A DNA stretch of 64,000 bases from NCBI GenBank assembly GCA_037176845.1, contig JAYKXP010000018.1, positions 124,001 through 188,000 of the forward strand. Direction: 5' to 3'. Numbering within the stretch: position 1 is the stretch's first letter; every line of letters starts with the position of its first letter. Position numbers and translations under genes: made by a program. Below the pieces are notes generated by a model. The model saw only the letters and a list, made by a program, of their open reading frames with translations. It was not told the DNA's origin and searched no databases. Positions 12,068 through 23,651 of the stretch are shown here, piece after piece. This DNA is from Paramarasmius palmivorus. Taxonomy: Eukaryota; Basidiomycota; Agaricomycetes; Agaricales; Marasmiaceae.

Positions 12068-12504
12068 ATGAGCATCCAATTACCCCAGGGCATGATTGTA
12101 CGTGGAGGACACGTCCCCACTCAAATCCCGAATCTCCACTGATGCAGTGTCTGTCACCATAGGACTTTGCTGGTCAGAAACAAGTGGACGAGATATCCAG
12201 AATTTGGTTGATTGCCAGTACAGTGAGCAGACCGACTCCTTAGAATCGTTAGCGCAACTCTGAAGCAGGTGTACAGGTCATATCATTCCTCGTAGGATTC
12301 GCTTTACAGAATATACGTGTCACCTTTGGCTTCCTCGGCGTGTCGACCGTGCTTCTCCTCGCTGTGTGTCACACTAATTCACATTATTTCACTGAATACT
12401 TATATTTCATCGTCATTTAGGTTGTCATTCCCCCATGGCCCATGTTCAATCGTCATCCGGTTACGTGGCTGCCCGTCATCGAGGACAAGAAGAAAAAGAG
12501 CTGA
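12068..12504 (+). CDS. SPC1: Signal peptidase complex subunit 1 (SPC12 family)
   Basis: Four exons give a protein of about 85 residues that no single open frame reveals. ATG at 12068 opens MSIQLPQGMI. A gtacgt intron leads into DFAGQKQVDEISRIWLIAST, and a second intron leads to VISFLVGFALQNIRVTFGFL and a second hydrophobic stretch. A third intron (gtgtgt...tttag) leads to VIPPWPMFNRHPVTWLP and a lysine-rich end, KKKKS. The DFxGQK start, two membrane hairpin helices and PPWPMxNRHPxxW block are diagnostic of SPC12. The subunit sits in the ER membrane and helps the signal peptidase complex choose substrates. The stop is at 12504. Confidence 0.9.
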
Positions 12505-13018
12505 GGGCCTTCAGCTACTGAGCAGGCTGGGCTTTTGTGCTATTTTGTAATATACGTCGGGTCTTTGGCATTCTATTTTCCATACGCGTCGCTTGTCCCT
12601 CCGCAGCTTATCCAAAGGCTCGTCATAATTGGTTCTCGGACCCCGACGGGCGAGACACCCCGAGCCGAGGCATTCCGCTGAGTATGAGGAATAAGGTAGA
12701 AATAAAGCGTGAAAAATATCCAGCAGTTGTATAGCTTGCGAGATATGTAAATCAGCTCTCTATTTTGCTGCAGGGTCGAATAATTTTGAGTAAAAAAATT
12801 GACATTATTTGGTGGCGTGCGGGTTGAGCCAAAGATGGGAAGCGGTCAGGCGGGCGGCAAGTCTCACCAAAACTTACACACAACTTGAAACCACCCCCAA
12901 CAAGTCTCGACCTCGACTTCTTCGCTGTCGTCGACGGCGACGACAACGGACAGCAAACCGACGACGACGACAACGAGGCTGTCGTTAAAGAGACCTGACG
13001 TCGACGACAACCCAGTTT
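12505..13018. promoter_or_regulatory. 5' region of the Kin1-type kinase gene
   Basis: No gene was recognised. The last 120 nt before the kinase start hold a pyrimidine-poor run of GACGACGA-type triplets (about 12905-12985), probably part of the 5' leader. The preceding part is the SPC1 3' flank. Confidence 0.4.
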
Positions 13019-16000
13019 ATGGCCTACCCCACCTCACTAGCTCCACAGCTCAATCAAGTTCCAGAAGACGGCGCATTGGGCACCCCTACCCACGGAGGAA
13101 CAGTTCCAGGCGGTCACGAATACGATATGCCTATTATGCAGCCATCGCACCCAGCGTACCCAGGAGACCAGCAGCAACCACAACAGAGGACACCGAGGTC
13201 CGGTTCTACCAGGCAAAGACCCGTGTCAATGCCCCCTCAATCCTATTCCAGCTCGAACACAAATTCGAATAACGCAAGCTCATCGGACACGAAGAATAGG
13301 GAGAAAGATAACGACCATAGACATGCCGGAGAGGACAGAGACAGACATCGAAGCCACGGTCACTCATCAGGCTCAAAACCCAGGTCTTCGAATAGGATTT
13401 TGGGCGACTATACCCTCACGAAGACCTTGGGTGCCGGTAGTATGGGCAAAGTGAAGCTTGCGACTCATAACCTTACAGGAGAACAGGTGCGGAACGAGCC
13501 AATTACCTTGCAGCTCTATTGTCTGACTAACGACCTGATCCAGTTGGCCGTAAAAATCCTCCCAAGAGCTGCTCCACAACCAGCTCATACCAATGGTGCC
13601 ACTCCAGAAGCTATCGCCCGTCAGGCTTCGAAAGATGCCTCCAAAGAGATCAGAACACTTCGTGAAGCTGCGCTTTCAATGCTGCTTCATCATCCATATA
13701 TCGCCGGCATGCGCGAGATGATTGTTCATCAGCATCACTATTACATGGTTTTCGAGTACGTGAGCGGGGGCCAGATGCTCGACTACATCATATCCCACGG
13801 ACGGTTAAGAGAACGAGTAGCGAGAAAGTTTGCGAGGCAGATCGCTAGTGCACTGGATTATTGTCACCGTAATAACGTTGTTCATCGAGGTATGTCCCTA
13901 CTCGGCGATATTTTTCCGTCCCGCGACGCTTACACCCCATAGACCTCAAAATTGAAAACATCCTCATCTCCCAGACTGGAAACATCAAAATCATTGACTT
14001 TGGCCTTTCAAACTTATACGACCCTGTTGCACATCTTTCGACCTTTTGCGGTTCCCTTTATTTCGCTGCACCCGAGCTCCTTAACGCCAAGGTCTATACA
14101 GGACCCGAGGTCGATGTTTGGAGCTTCGGGGTCGTTCTTTACGTTCTCGTATGCGGCAAAGTACCATTCGATGATCAGAGCATGCCGGCACTTCATGCAA
14201 AGATCAAACGAGGATTAGTCGAGTATCCAGTTTGGCTAAGTGCTGGTGAGTCACATCAGATATCCATCCAACTCGCTTGGACCAGGAACTAATCGCGTTC
14301 TTCTAGAATGCAAGCACCTGTTATCCCGCATGCTAGTCACCAACCCTGCACTTCGCGCACCCCTTAGCGAAGTCATCTCACACCCTTGGATGGTCCGTGG
14401 ATTTTCGGGACCTCCTGAAAATCACCTTTTACACCGAGAACCCCTTCGACCAGATGAACTTGACCGGAATGTTATCCGAGGCATGAAGGGGTTCGAGTTT
14501 GGTGATGAGAAGGAGATTGAACGTAAGCTCGTCAAGGTTTTGGAGAGTGAGGCGTACCAGCGTGCATTAAAGGAATGGGAAAGGAAAAGGGGCGTGTTGG
14601 GTAGTCTCAACGGCCTTGGTGGTAGCAATGGAAGCGGAAAATGGGGAGGCTCAGAATCAATGAGCAGCTCGACGCTTGCCATTTCGTATGATGGCTCGAT
14701 TAAAAATGGCGATGTTCCACCGACACCATCTAAAAAGTCGAAACGGTTCTCTGGTTTCGACTTTTATCGCCGAAAGCTATTTTCACCTTCATCATCTCCT
14801 CCATCCACGCCTCCCCTTTCCAACTCTCCTCCTTCATCGACGAATCATCTCGTGCTCGATCCCAAGAAGAATGAGATGATACTTGACCCTACGAAAGGCT
14901 TCCATCCGCTCATATCGATGTACTATTTGGCAAGAGAGAAGATGGAAAGAGAGAAGGTCTTTGGTGTCGGTATCTTTGCCAGTAGCAAGGTCGAAATCAA
15001 CGAAGAGAGGCAAAGAGCTGTTGGTCGTGCCATGGGGCATGCTGACGAGGGTGACAGCACCAATGCTACTGCATCATCCCCAGCCATCGAAGGTAGCAGT
15101 ACTACTCCTTACCCGGGCCAAGGAAAGAGAGAACAATTATCAGCACCTCTTCCCACTCAACCACCAGCATCCGCATCGATTCAACAACCGCCTTCCCCAC
15201 ATGTTGGTGCCAAAGCAGATTACAGCATGCCCCTTCCTCGACTCCCCGCACCAGAGACATCACATTACTCTGGCATGTCGTATGACGCTTCCGCTACGCC
15301 TACTACACCCACTTCGCCCGGTTTTGCTCAGCAACAGCAAAAGGGGCCGCAACCCAGAGCAAGAGATGCTGGTAATGGTTTACCACCGACAGTTCCGGCT
15401 ACTGCACCCTTGCCTAGCAACACCGGAGGTATTGGGAAATTGGAAGCTCAGCAGATCCAGTCGATGCAGCAACAACAGACTCAAAAGAAGGTATCTATTC
15501 CAGGAGGTCCTGGAAACACGCTCCCACGGGCACCGCCAGCGAGTACCCATAGGCGAAGTCATAGTTTGAGTCAGAGGCCGACGGTGTTGAGGGGTTGGGG
15601 TGGCATGTTTGGTGGTGGTGTTGACGAGAAACCAGAGCATAAATCTGCTGATGAGATGGTCGAGGAGAAATTGGAACCGGTTAGGGAGAAGCCTACTCCA
15701 GCAGTTTCAGGTTCGGAGACCATTTCGTTTGCTGCTGACACTGGTAGGCCACCGACGAGGGACAGCTTACGGTCCGGAGAGAAGGACAAGGACGAACATG
15801 GTGGGATCGGGTATAACGTCCCACCTCATTCTCCGCTTACAACTGGAGCCACACTCGTCCGAAAATTTGGGAGTATGTTGGTTGGGAAGGGTGATGAGAG
15901 ACGGCATGGGCATCATATTGGTAAACGTCGTACAATTCTGGGTGGGTTGACTAGCTCACCCCGGCCTTCAGGTGAATACGATTCTGGAAGTCGACGGGAG

Positions 16001-17366
16001 AAGAAGAGTGGCGATGCGCACACAACATCGTACGACGAGAAGGAGGCCGGGGCTAATGAAGGTGAGAAAGTGGACGCGCCAAAAGCAATTTCGCATAGCC
16101 AAAGCCAGCCGCTGGGTACGAGTTCCCATCGACGTGCCGCTACGATTTTGGATCCTCAGGGTAGTAGAGCGAGGCATGAGAGGAGAAGTAGCACCGGTGC
16201 TGCGCTGTTGCAAACGAGTGGCGGAACGATCGGAAGGCACCGACGACCATCAACTGGTTACAGCACAACGAGACCTTTAGCGGAGAGACTATTCAGTAGA
16301 ACAGAAGAGGAAAGAGAGCCTGAAGTTCCCGAGGCAAAAGAGGATGACGCGGAGAGACATAGCGCCGGTGTTGATGGGCATGAGGCTATCACAGATAATG
16401 AAGACGAAGAGGGCAGAGTGGGCGATAAAGACTTCAAGGCTGTTTATCTCAAAGGGCTATTCAGGTTAGTGAGATTGGTTTTTGAATTTGCAGTTTGCTT
16501 CATCTAGGTGGTTTTTCTAGCGTGGCCACGACGTCTACGAAGCCTCCTCCGGTCATCAAAGCAGATATTCGACGTGTCCTCGATCGTATGCAGGTTCAGT
16601 ACCGAGAGGTCAAGGGCGGATTCGAATGCATTCACGTTCCCTCCATTGATATCTCCTCTGTCGAACCCTCGACACCGGGCTTCCGTGGCCATCATCAACA
16701 ACCATCTACCGGCTCCAGTGAAACTCCTCGGCCTACCATTACCAAGAAATCCTCTAAGCTCTCGTTCAGCCTTCGAGGCAGAGGAAAAGATCGCGAGCCA
16801 TCCGTCGACAAAGACAGGGAGAGTCATAAGGAAACCCCGGGTCGACCTTCCGGTGGCACAACCCTTACCGCAACACCAAGCACTGGTTCATCTTCCTTCT
16901 TTAACGTATCCTCTAATCACACTGCTGTTGATCCCGACAATCAGCAAGGTGCTGCGACTCCTACCCCTAATGGCATACCAAATACTCCTTCAATGGAATT
17001 GGATAATCAGATACCCACTTCACCTTCTGGCGCATCTGGATCTCCTTCGGTCAGATCAAAGACGCTTCCTCCAATCCCCCGAGACTTTGGTGCTAGGTCA
17101 CCACGCAGTCCTAGCCCAATGCCAACAGGAGAAGTCGATAAAGACGTCTTCGAAAGCATGGGTTCCAATTCTTTGAGTGTTCGCTTTGAGATAAATATTG
17201 TCAAGGTCAGCAAATGTCCTGCCACCTTTCCTGACCGTCGGTACTCATAATCATTCTACAGGTCCCTTGGCTACCCCTTCATGGTATACAATTCAGACGA
17301 GCAGGTGGAGACGGTTGGCAGTATCAAATGCTTGCCAGAAGAGTGCTCACGGAGCTCAAGTTGTGA
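13019..17366 (+). CDS. kin1: Ser/Thr protein kinase of the Kin1/MARK (Par-1) family with C-terminal KA1 domain
   Basis: ATG at 13019 begins a disordered Gln/Ser-rich N-terminus. The kinase domain starts at [20 protein letters not shown] (P-loop). It continues with LAVKILPR (catalytic Lys), [14 protein letters not shown] (joined across an intron at about 13892-13942), IIDFGLSNL and [12 protein letters not shown] very long low-complexity linker follows, and an intron joins it to [10 protein letters not shown] and [17 protein letters not shown], the KA1 domain that binds acidic phospholipids. The stop is at 17366. The order, length and [11 protein letters not shown] motif match fungal Kin1/Kin2, kinases at the cell cortex that control polarity, exocytosis and septation. 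Introns are few and short. Fragments of a second copy of this gene's 3' half are at about 19495-19830 and 22495-22886. Confidence 0.9.
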
Positions 17367-17827
17367 TGATAAGCAGGACTTCTCGTTTTTACATAACACG
17401 CATTTCTCATTTGACTACCTTACATCGGGCTTCTCCATTTTACTATCAGCTGGTTTTAACGACCTCATGTGTTATGCCTTTCGTTCCCTCTTTTTTCTGG
17501 TTTCATAGACCGTACTGTCTCGCGCGCTTTCTCTCTCCGACAACTACTTCTTCACATGTTCTTATTGAAAGCCTGGGCTTGGGCGCTGCTGCACTCTCTG
17601 CTTATTTATGCGTACCGTTTTGTACGAATGTCATAATCGATCCAAGGAATCTATTGTTTTCTCTTTAGTCAAAATGACGGATGTGCATGGATAATGAAAA
17701 GTGTCTTAAAAACAATATTCGATGCATTACTAACACTGATGCTGATGGTGGATAAGACTATGGCAAACGCATCCAAGAGCACTCTTACACTCGTTCATAC
17801 ACTCGTTCATGATATCTTTGCCTGGAG
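17367..17827. other. Intergenic, Kin1-type 3' flank and TKL kinase 5' flank
   Basis: No gene was recognised. The plus-strand open frames here are AT-rich, hydrophobic run-through without motifs. An upstream ATG near 17759 is out of context with the kinase start chosen at 17828. Confidence 0.35.
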
Positions 17828-19428
17828 ATGTATGATCCATCAGGCGATTTCTACGACTATGCGGAAGAAGCCTATAGCTATTCCTCGGCAACTGAAAATC
17901 CTGTAAAAGCGACCTCGCATACCACGAGCCTGCAACAACTTGAATCAATTCTTCAAGACGAACACGAATATCTGGAGCTAATATCTCAACAAGGGGATCT
18001 CGCGCAGTCAATTTTGGACCTACTTCAGTCAGTGAGTCGTTCTCTGAGTCGCTACATCTCGTGGCAAACCTTTTTACAATCTTCGCCTCAGCTATCGCAT
18101 GCTCAAGAAACGTCCCCTCGGCTCCGCTCATCCATCTTGAAAGCAGTACTCAGGCTTTCTCGGCAGTCGAATCTTTACCCCCAGTGCATGACGATAAGGA
18201 ATGTGAAGCAACTCGGAGAACATCCTGTAGCTTCAGGAGGATTCGGAGAGATTTGGATGGGTGGAATAGAAGGGTCCCAGGAGCTTGTATGCTTGAAAGT
18301 AGTGAAGCTGTATCAAATGTCTGATACTGAGAAGGTTCTTGGAGTGCGTACGACCATTTATGTTTGGTCCTATTGCTTTTAACATTAGACATGTCAGGAA
18401 TTTCTGCGAGAAGCGATCGTATGGAGACAGCTTGAACATCCAAACCTTCTACCGTTTCTTGGTCTCTACTTCCTCGATGAAAAGCAAAAGAAGTTATGCC
18501 TCATTTCCCCGTGGATGGAAAACGGAAATTTGAATCAATTCTTGAAACAAACGCCGCGACGCAATGTGAACCATTATCAGCTGGTATGTCACCGAGCTGG
18601 TCAAGGGAGTCTGCTCGTTGTACTGACTTGGCCAGGTCTGGGACGTCGCCAGTGGCCTTCAACACCTACACTACATGAAAATTATTCATGCAGATCTCAA
18701 AGGGGTGAGATTTGTGTCCATCATAATTCATCTATTCCGAGTCGCGTTCCCTGACGTCTCTGATTCTTAGGCCAACATACTTGTGACGAAGTCTGGCAGG
18801 GCAGCAATCGGAGATTTTGGCCTTTCCTATGTCGCAGAGGGCGAAGTATTGAGGATGACTTCTACAAGTGCCTTCTCTGGTGGTACATGTCGATGGCTAG
18901 CCCCGGAAATAGTGACTCGTTCCCAACCACGACCAACCTACAAAAGCGATATGTATTCGTTCGGGTGCGTGTGCTACGAGGTGTGTCGGAAGTATCATTC
19001 GATATGCACGCCGCTTTAATACCAGCTAGATATATACTGGGCTTCACCCATTCCACGATTTGCGTTACGACGCTAACGTGATACTCGAAATTATGAAGGG
19101 AAATCGCCCTTCACGTCCTACCAACCGGCCTGAATTAGATGACGATATGTGGTCACTCATCCAACGATGCTGGGACGGCAACACCGCAATTAGACCCGAC
19201 ATCTACAAGGTTAGGCAGTGGCTTGATGTTCAGTTTGGAACCGCTAAAGCGGCACCTACATGGGACTTAACGGTTTACAAACATATCTGGCAAAACGTGC
19301 ACGGTGTTGGCATGTCATCTCGTACCGATCCAGACGTCGCGGCTTTTTTGGCTTGGTCACATACAAGGTTGCAGGCAAGGTGCGGGACTGTTCTCTTGTC
19401 AAGGCGGAATCTCAAAGTATTTGCGTAG
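17828..19428 (+). CDS. TKL-type (RIP/MLK-like) protein kinase
   Basis: ATG at 17828 opens MYDPSGDFYDYAEEA. A helical N-terminal region of about 130 residues with Leu-rich heptads follows. The kinase domain holds ASGGFGEIWMG (P-loop) and LVCLKVVKL (the catalytic Lys of beta-3). EFLREAIVWRQLEHPNLLPF, IIHADLKGANILV (HxDLKxxN catalytic loop, with Ala in place of the usual Arg), GDFGLS and GTCRWLAPEIV follow. The C-lobe has SDMYSFGCVCYE, joined by a 56-nt intron to IYTGLHPFHDL. All catalytic residues are present. The Ala-for-Arg in HRD is common in basidiomycete TKL kinases. The C-terminal tail ends at 19428, only 10 nt before the ATG of the following chimeric reading frame. Substrates are unknown. 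Confidence 0.85.
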
Positions 19429-19438
19429 AAAGTCAAGC

Positions 19439-21508
19439 ATGATTGGCGCGGAAGAGTCACCGGACGTTGAAGAACATGAAGATGTGTATACTAGTTCAGT
19501 GCAAGGGCTACCCTCAACATTACCGGCTGCTACACCTTGGCCTAGCATCACAGGCGGCGTCAGACCATCGACGAGCGTCCATAGGCGAAGTAACAAGTTG
19601 AATCAAAGGCCGACGGTAGTAAAGGGCTTGGGTGGGATGCTTGGTAGCGAGAAGCTTGAAGACAGGGGAAGGCCTGTGATTCCTGTAGTTTCAGGTTTGG
19701 GAGCTGTCCCGGTTGCGGTTGATACAGTTAGGCCTCCGATGAGGGACGTTATACGGTCCGGGGAGAAAGACAGAGAAATGGACAAGCTTGTCGGGGATGG
19801 GAATAATACCACAATCGCCCAAAAGTTTGGGGATGAATCCTTAACTCACCAATATTACCGGGAACTCTATCTCAGCAGAACAGAAGATAACCCGGAATGT
19901 CGTCTTAGCCATGCAGAGAAACTTCAGCTGCTCAGGCAAAGGGAACAATCATGGATCAATTGCCAGCCGGATTTCACAAAACTGGTTCCGATAAACTTTG
20001 ATCTTGGCCGCCTTTACGATTTATCAGCGGGAGTGTATATCTTGGGAGATGCAACAAGGCATAGGCTCAAGTACCTCATGCTACCTAGTAGGCCTCAGGA
20101 CTCGATGGAATGGCTGACTTTCGAGCCAAAGGTCACCTATTGGAAGGACCAGGGATACATAATAGATTTTGCCATTAATTTATATGAGCACGATCTTATT
20201 GCCCTCATTACTGCGTGAGTATCTCCTTCCTTTCGACCGAGATCTTGCACTGACTCCTTTTAGCAACGCAAGGGTCCAAGACGCAGGAATCTCTGCATGA
20301 TCGACCTCTCAATATACGAGTTCTCTACCGGAAGATTTCACCCATTAGCCAAGCAAACAGTTATACCAATCACACGATCAGAGATACAATGGGGAACTCC
20401 TTCCATCAACTGCGAAATCGTGGGAGAACATTTAGCTCTTGTGACCACTTTCTGGAGGAACCCGTTATCGAGGTGTACCGTGTACGTCTACCAATGGCGA
20501 ACAGGTAAACAATTACTCGTGAGTAGATATCAGTTTTCTCAGTATTTACGTCTTAATTCTAATCTTTCCCGATCCGCAGCACATTGACGGAGAACCTGAC
20601 ACCTACCGCGGCATCATCTTCCTCTCCGAGCATTTCATCCTTCTCCCAAACAAGGCCAACAACACGCTGGAGATATGGCGAATCCCGCCTTCCTCAGAAG
20701 GTCCACCAACTTTTCCAGTCCGAGTTCTTAGCCTGCCTGTACTCAACCCAGGATACTTACTTCGCAACATCGTTTGTCGTAGCGAACCAAACCCCACCGC
20801 ATCAGGTGCAACACTCAAATCCGACAAGCCATTCCATCCTTCGCCCAAAGAATCTATCGTTCTCCTTCGTCTACATATTCATGGACAAACCGGCATTGCA
20901 CTCATCACCGTCTTCGTGCATCGTTCTTCTCTACTAAACCTCGTCAAGATGGACAACGACGAGCGCGAACAACGTCTAGCCGCAGGTAAATGTTGTATGA
21001 GGGACCCCGTGCCTTGGCCCGTATGGGCACCACCAGTGGCATATTGCATGGGTAATTTACCCTTGAGGTGGATAACAACAACGTGCGGGCAAAGATTTGT
21101 CATGCTATCCCCGGACGATGTGGAATTGGACGTGTTTGGGAATCGGGAGCCGGCGCCTTTGGTTGTTTATGATTTTGGGAAGGGTAGTGTGAAGAAGGTC
21201 GAGAGCGAGTACGAGAGGTTGAGTCTGGAAGACAAGTTGAGGTATAACGGGCCTGTTGTTAGAAGGGCGATGTCACTACCGGAGGAGTCTGCCAAGATTT
21301 TTGCGGATCCTATTGAGTCGTATCTACCGTTCGTAGAGACTCGGACGGAGCAGACGTATGGGTTTGACGGAGCGTTGATGGACGATGAGCGGATTATTGG
21401 GATCAAGGTCTGTTCCAGAGATGCTTTGCTGCATAGCCAGTACTAACTCGCCTTTAGGCAAGTCTCTTCGGTGATGTCACATCGGTAGAAGTCTTGCATT
21501 TTGGCTGA
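19439..21508 (+). CDS. Chimeric F-box-family paralogue fused to a Kin1-linker-derived N-terminus (possible pseudogene)
   Basis: The first exon from ATG 19439 is a mosaic. Its first about 130 codons match the disordered linker of the Kin1-type kinase (compare HRRSNKLNQRPTVVKGLGGM with [20 protein letters not shown] at about 15550). The frame then passes without a stop into YYRELYLSRTEDNPECRLSH. From there to the stop at 21508 the sequence is a close copy of the F-box gene at 44049-45844. The F-box itself is replaced by the kinase-derived part. The exon 2 start has lost one base relative to the intact copy (ATCTCTGCATGATC against ATCTTCTTCATGATC), so the ancestral acceptor gives a premature stop. 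An acceptor 17 nt further in (gacgcag, then GAATCTC) would restore the frame. Exons 3-5 are fully open. The gene may be expressed as a new fusion or be newly dead. Confidence 0.6.
19495..19830 (+). repeat. Duplicated fragment of the Kin1-type kinase linker
   Basis: Nucleotide and protein similarity to about 15380-15870 is visible over the whole stretch. Shared segments include CATAGGCGAAGT, AGGCCGACGGT, GCAGTTTCAGGTT-like and ACGGTCCGGAGAGAA-like. The reading frame of the parent is kept and has been captured as the N-terminus of the chimeric gene. There is internal shortening relative to the parent. Confidence 0.7.
19840..21508 (+). repeat. Inverted duplicate of the F-box gene body at 44049-45730
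   Basis: Exons and introns are both similar to the minus-strand locus, including intron positions and the final short exon that ends VEVLHFG against VEVFHFG. This shows copying at the DNA level, not through mRNA. Long identical runs, such as the segment encoding LDVFGNREPAPLVVYDFGKG, suggest a recent event or gene conversion. Confidence 0.85.
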
Positions 21509-21779
21509 CAGATGTAAATCGTTCCATCACTTATTCGCGTCTTCTATATATTACCTCAATGTTATTCACACTCCTATCGAGTCTCAGTTACTTCAATAAA
21601 CGCTGCTAAATGTCTTTTCGTGTACTTACATAGCAAATGAAGGAAGGAAGGAAACCGGCACGTTGAACGTTTGGACCGAGCTGGGCGCTTATCTTGCCCA
21701 CCTCCGCCATGTCAACGCCGTCCATCAACTTACGCTCGTTGACAATGCACCTCGTACAAGAAACTCAAATCTCTGTGGC

Positions 21780-22480
21780 TTAAATCATGACAGACTACTG
21801 GAAATTTGGATGGTCATAATCTTCCATCTTCCACAGGATGGGCAGTGACACTGTCAAACCGGTCTGTATTCGACTGTGTGATGGGATAAGTTATACGAAG
21901 AGGCTAAACACTGGGCAAACTCGTGATTCCAATGTCAGCCAGTTCAGGTGCGTCTCGAACCTAGTATGCTCGCCTTAATGTTCTGACTCTGCTTAGATCC
22001 TATCCTTCCATCGCCGAACGACATGCATTGTCATTCCTTTCCCCCCTCCCCGGTCCAGAGTCCTAAACATCACATCAGGGAGGGCTATTCGTGAACGTAA
22101 GCAGAACGTTCTCTCGGCGGTGGGACATCAAAGCCATTACACCCTTCACTAGGCCTGAAGGTGCAAACATCGTGCACCTTACCCAAGTACTAGGACGTCT
22201 ACAACTATACGCACACTGAATCCCCGTTCGACTTATCAACGCTCTACGCATTTATGAGCTCACTCACAAGCTCTCCATTCGATCTCCTACACCTCACAGA
22301 ACTCGAGTTCCATATGACGAACCATGTCTCATAGTAGCGAAAACCATTCCCCGACATGAATCACATCGTGGTTCACCTCTCCAATCTCTTCTACTCTTCT
22401 TTCACGCATCTTCCTGATTCTGCCCCGAGAAATTGACACAATTCAGCCTTCCGATGGCAGAACCCTTGACGCACTGGTTC
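21780..22480 (+). pseudogene. Decayed copy of the F-box/LRR gene at 41724-43418
   Basis: Disrupted frames recall the minus-strand F-box/LRR gene. LEIWMVIIFHLPQDGQ corresponds to LEIWTVIISHLPHDNL. YPSIAERHA, GGLFVNV and WDIKAI match that gene's second exon, and FDLSTLYAFMSSL and LHLTELEFHMTNH match further on. Several in-frame stops and indels interrupt it, and its second half is missing. It lies downstream of the F-box copy in the same order and orientation as the intact pair, so the two were probably copied together. Nothing else was recognised between 21509 and 21780. Confidence 0.75.
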
Positions 22481-22494
22481 ATCTTCCTCTGTTA

Positions 22495-22886
22495 ACGTGT
22501 CTTCTGATCACACCGTTGCCGACCGGACAATCAACAACCGACTCCATACCAAGTACTCGATACCCACTTCGTTTTCGTCTTCGGCTTCCTCTAATCCCCT
22601 GAGACTTCGGTGCTAAATCACCATGCAGTCACAACCCGATGCCAACAGGAGAAGTCAATACAGACGACTTCGAAAGCATGGGGGCTAATTCTCCGAGTGT
22701 GCGTTTCGCGATAAATATTGACAAGGTCGGTCAATGTCACTACCGCTTTTACTGACCCTCAATACTCACAACCATTCTACAGGTTCCTTGGCTACTCTTT
22801 ATAGTATATAATTCCGACGAGCAGGCGGAGACGGTTGGCAGTATCAAATGCTTGCCAGAAGAGTGTTCACGAAACTCAAGTTGAAG
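22495..22886 (+). pseudogene. Relic of the Kin1-type kinase 3' end (linker plus KA1 exon)
   Basis: The sequence from about 22495 follows the parent at about 16888-17366. CCAACAGGAGAAGTCAATA, ACTTCGAAAGCATGGG and GATAAATATTGACAAGGTC are recognisable, followed by a degraded but still present intron ending in CATTCTACAG. The KA1 exon (GTTCCTTGGCTACTC..., GGCGGAGACGGTTGGCAGTATC) runs to the ancestral stop region, where TTGTGA has become TTGAAG. Frameshifts and stops make it non-functional. Because the intron is retained, this is a DNA-level duplicate. Confidence 0.85.
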
Positions 22887-23651
22887 GTGTAATAGTAAGG
22901 GACTCGAGTCGTCTTTCTTGCACATTTGCTTTAAACCGCATGTCGAATGCCTTCTATTTTTTTTTATCAATAGGCAGAATTGGTTTATACGGTTATTGAT
23001 TCACCCAGTCATCGTTCTACCGCATGATCCACTTGACTTCTATAGTGTGCGAGGAGGAGCTCTCCGGCGTTGCGGAGTGGCGAAGTTCGAGCGAAGCCGA
23101 GGAATATGATTCGGGACCCGGGCATCATTCGATCATCTCCGGTTCTGACTCCGCACGACACATGGTTTCCAGCATCTTTTACAGAGGTAACTACCACAAG
23201 CCACCGAGCACGGGCTCAAGTTGCTCATGTCCTTCTTTGCCTTCTTTGAAGTCGATCATAACTCCGGTGAGTTCTGTATTCGTCGTGAAAAAGAAGAAAA
23301 ACATTGATTTTCTGGGTCAGCCGTCAGCTTAGCGCTAACGATGGGGATCGATAAACCCAAATTTACATGCTACTCCTCCGCCATTCACTCATTATTGTTC
23401 CTCATCCTTTTTCCAGAGCTGAAAACTGACATCATTATTCTTAATCTCCACAATGTCGACGTTAACGGTTACAGAGGTTACAGAGGTAGACCGTAACCAT
23501 CGTGTCGCGTCCGGTTTAATGATCAGCAGTGGTGTCGTTCACCACTCCGGGACAATGATCTCATAAAAATATCGACCTATAAAAGCGTCCTATCTTCCGG
23601 GAGTGAAATTTCATAGATCTCTTTTTAAAGCGCTCTCGATACAGGCGCAAT
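22887..23651. other. Intergenic, 5' flank of transporter B
   Basis: No gene was recognised. A TATAAAA-like element at about 23578-23584 lies 68 nt upstream of the transporter B start codon at 23652 and could be its core promoter. Confidence 0.4.

Noticed and set aside
14883..15569. Long alternative frames inside the Kin1-type kinase linker
   Set aside because: They are shadows of the low-complexity linker in other frames. The kinase frame continues to a good KA1 domain.
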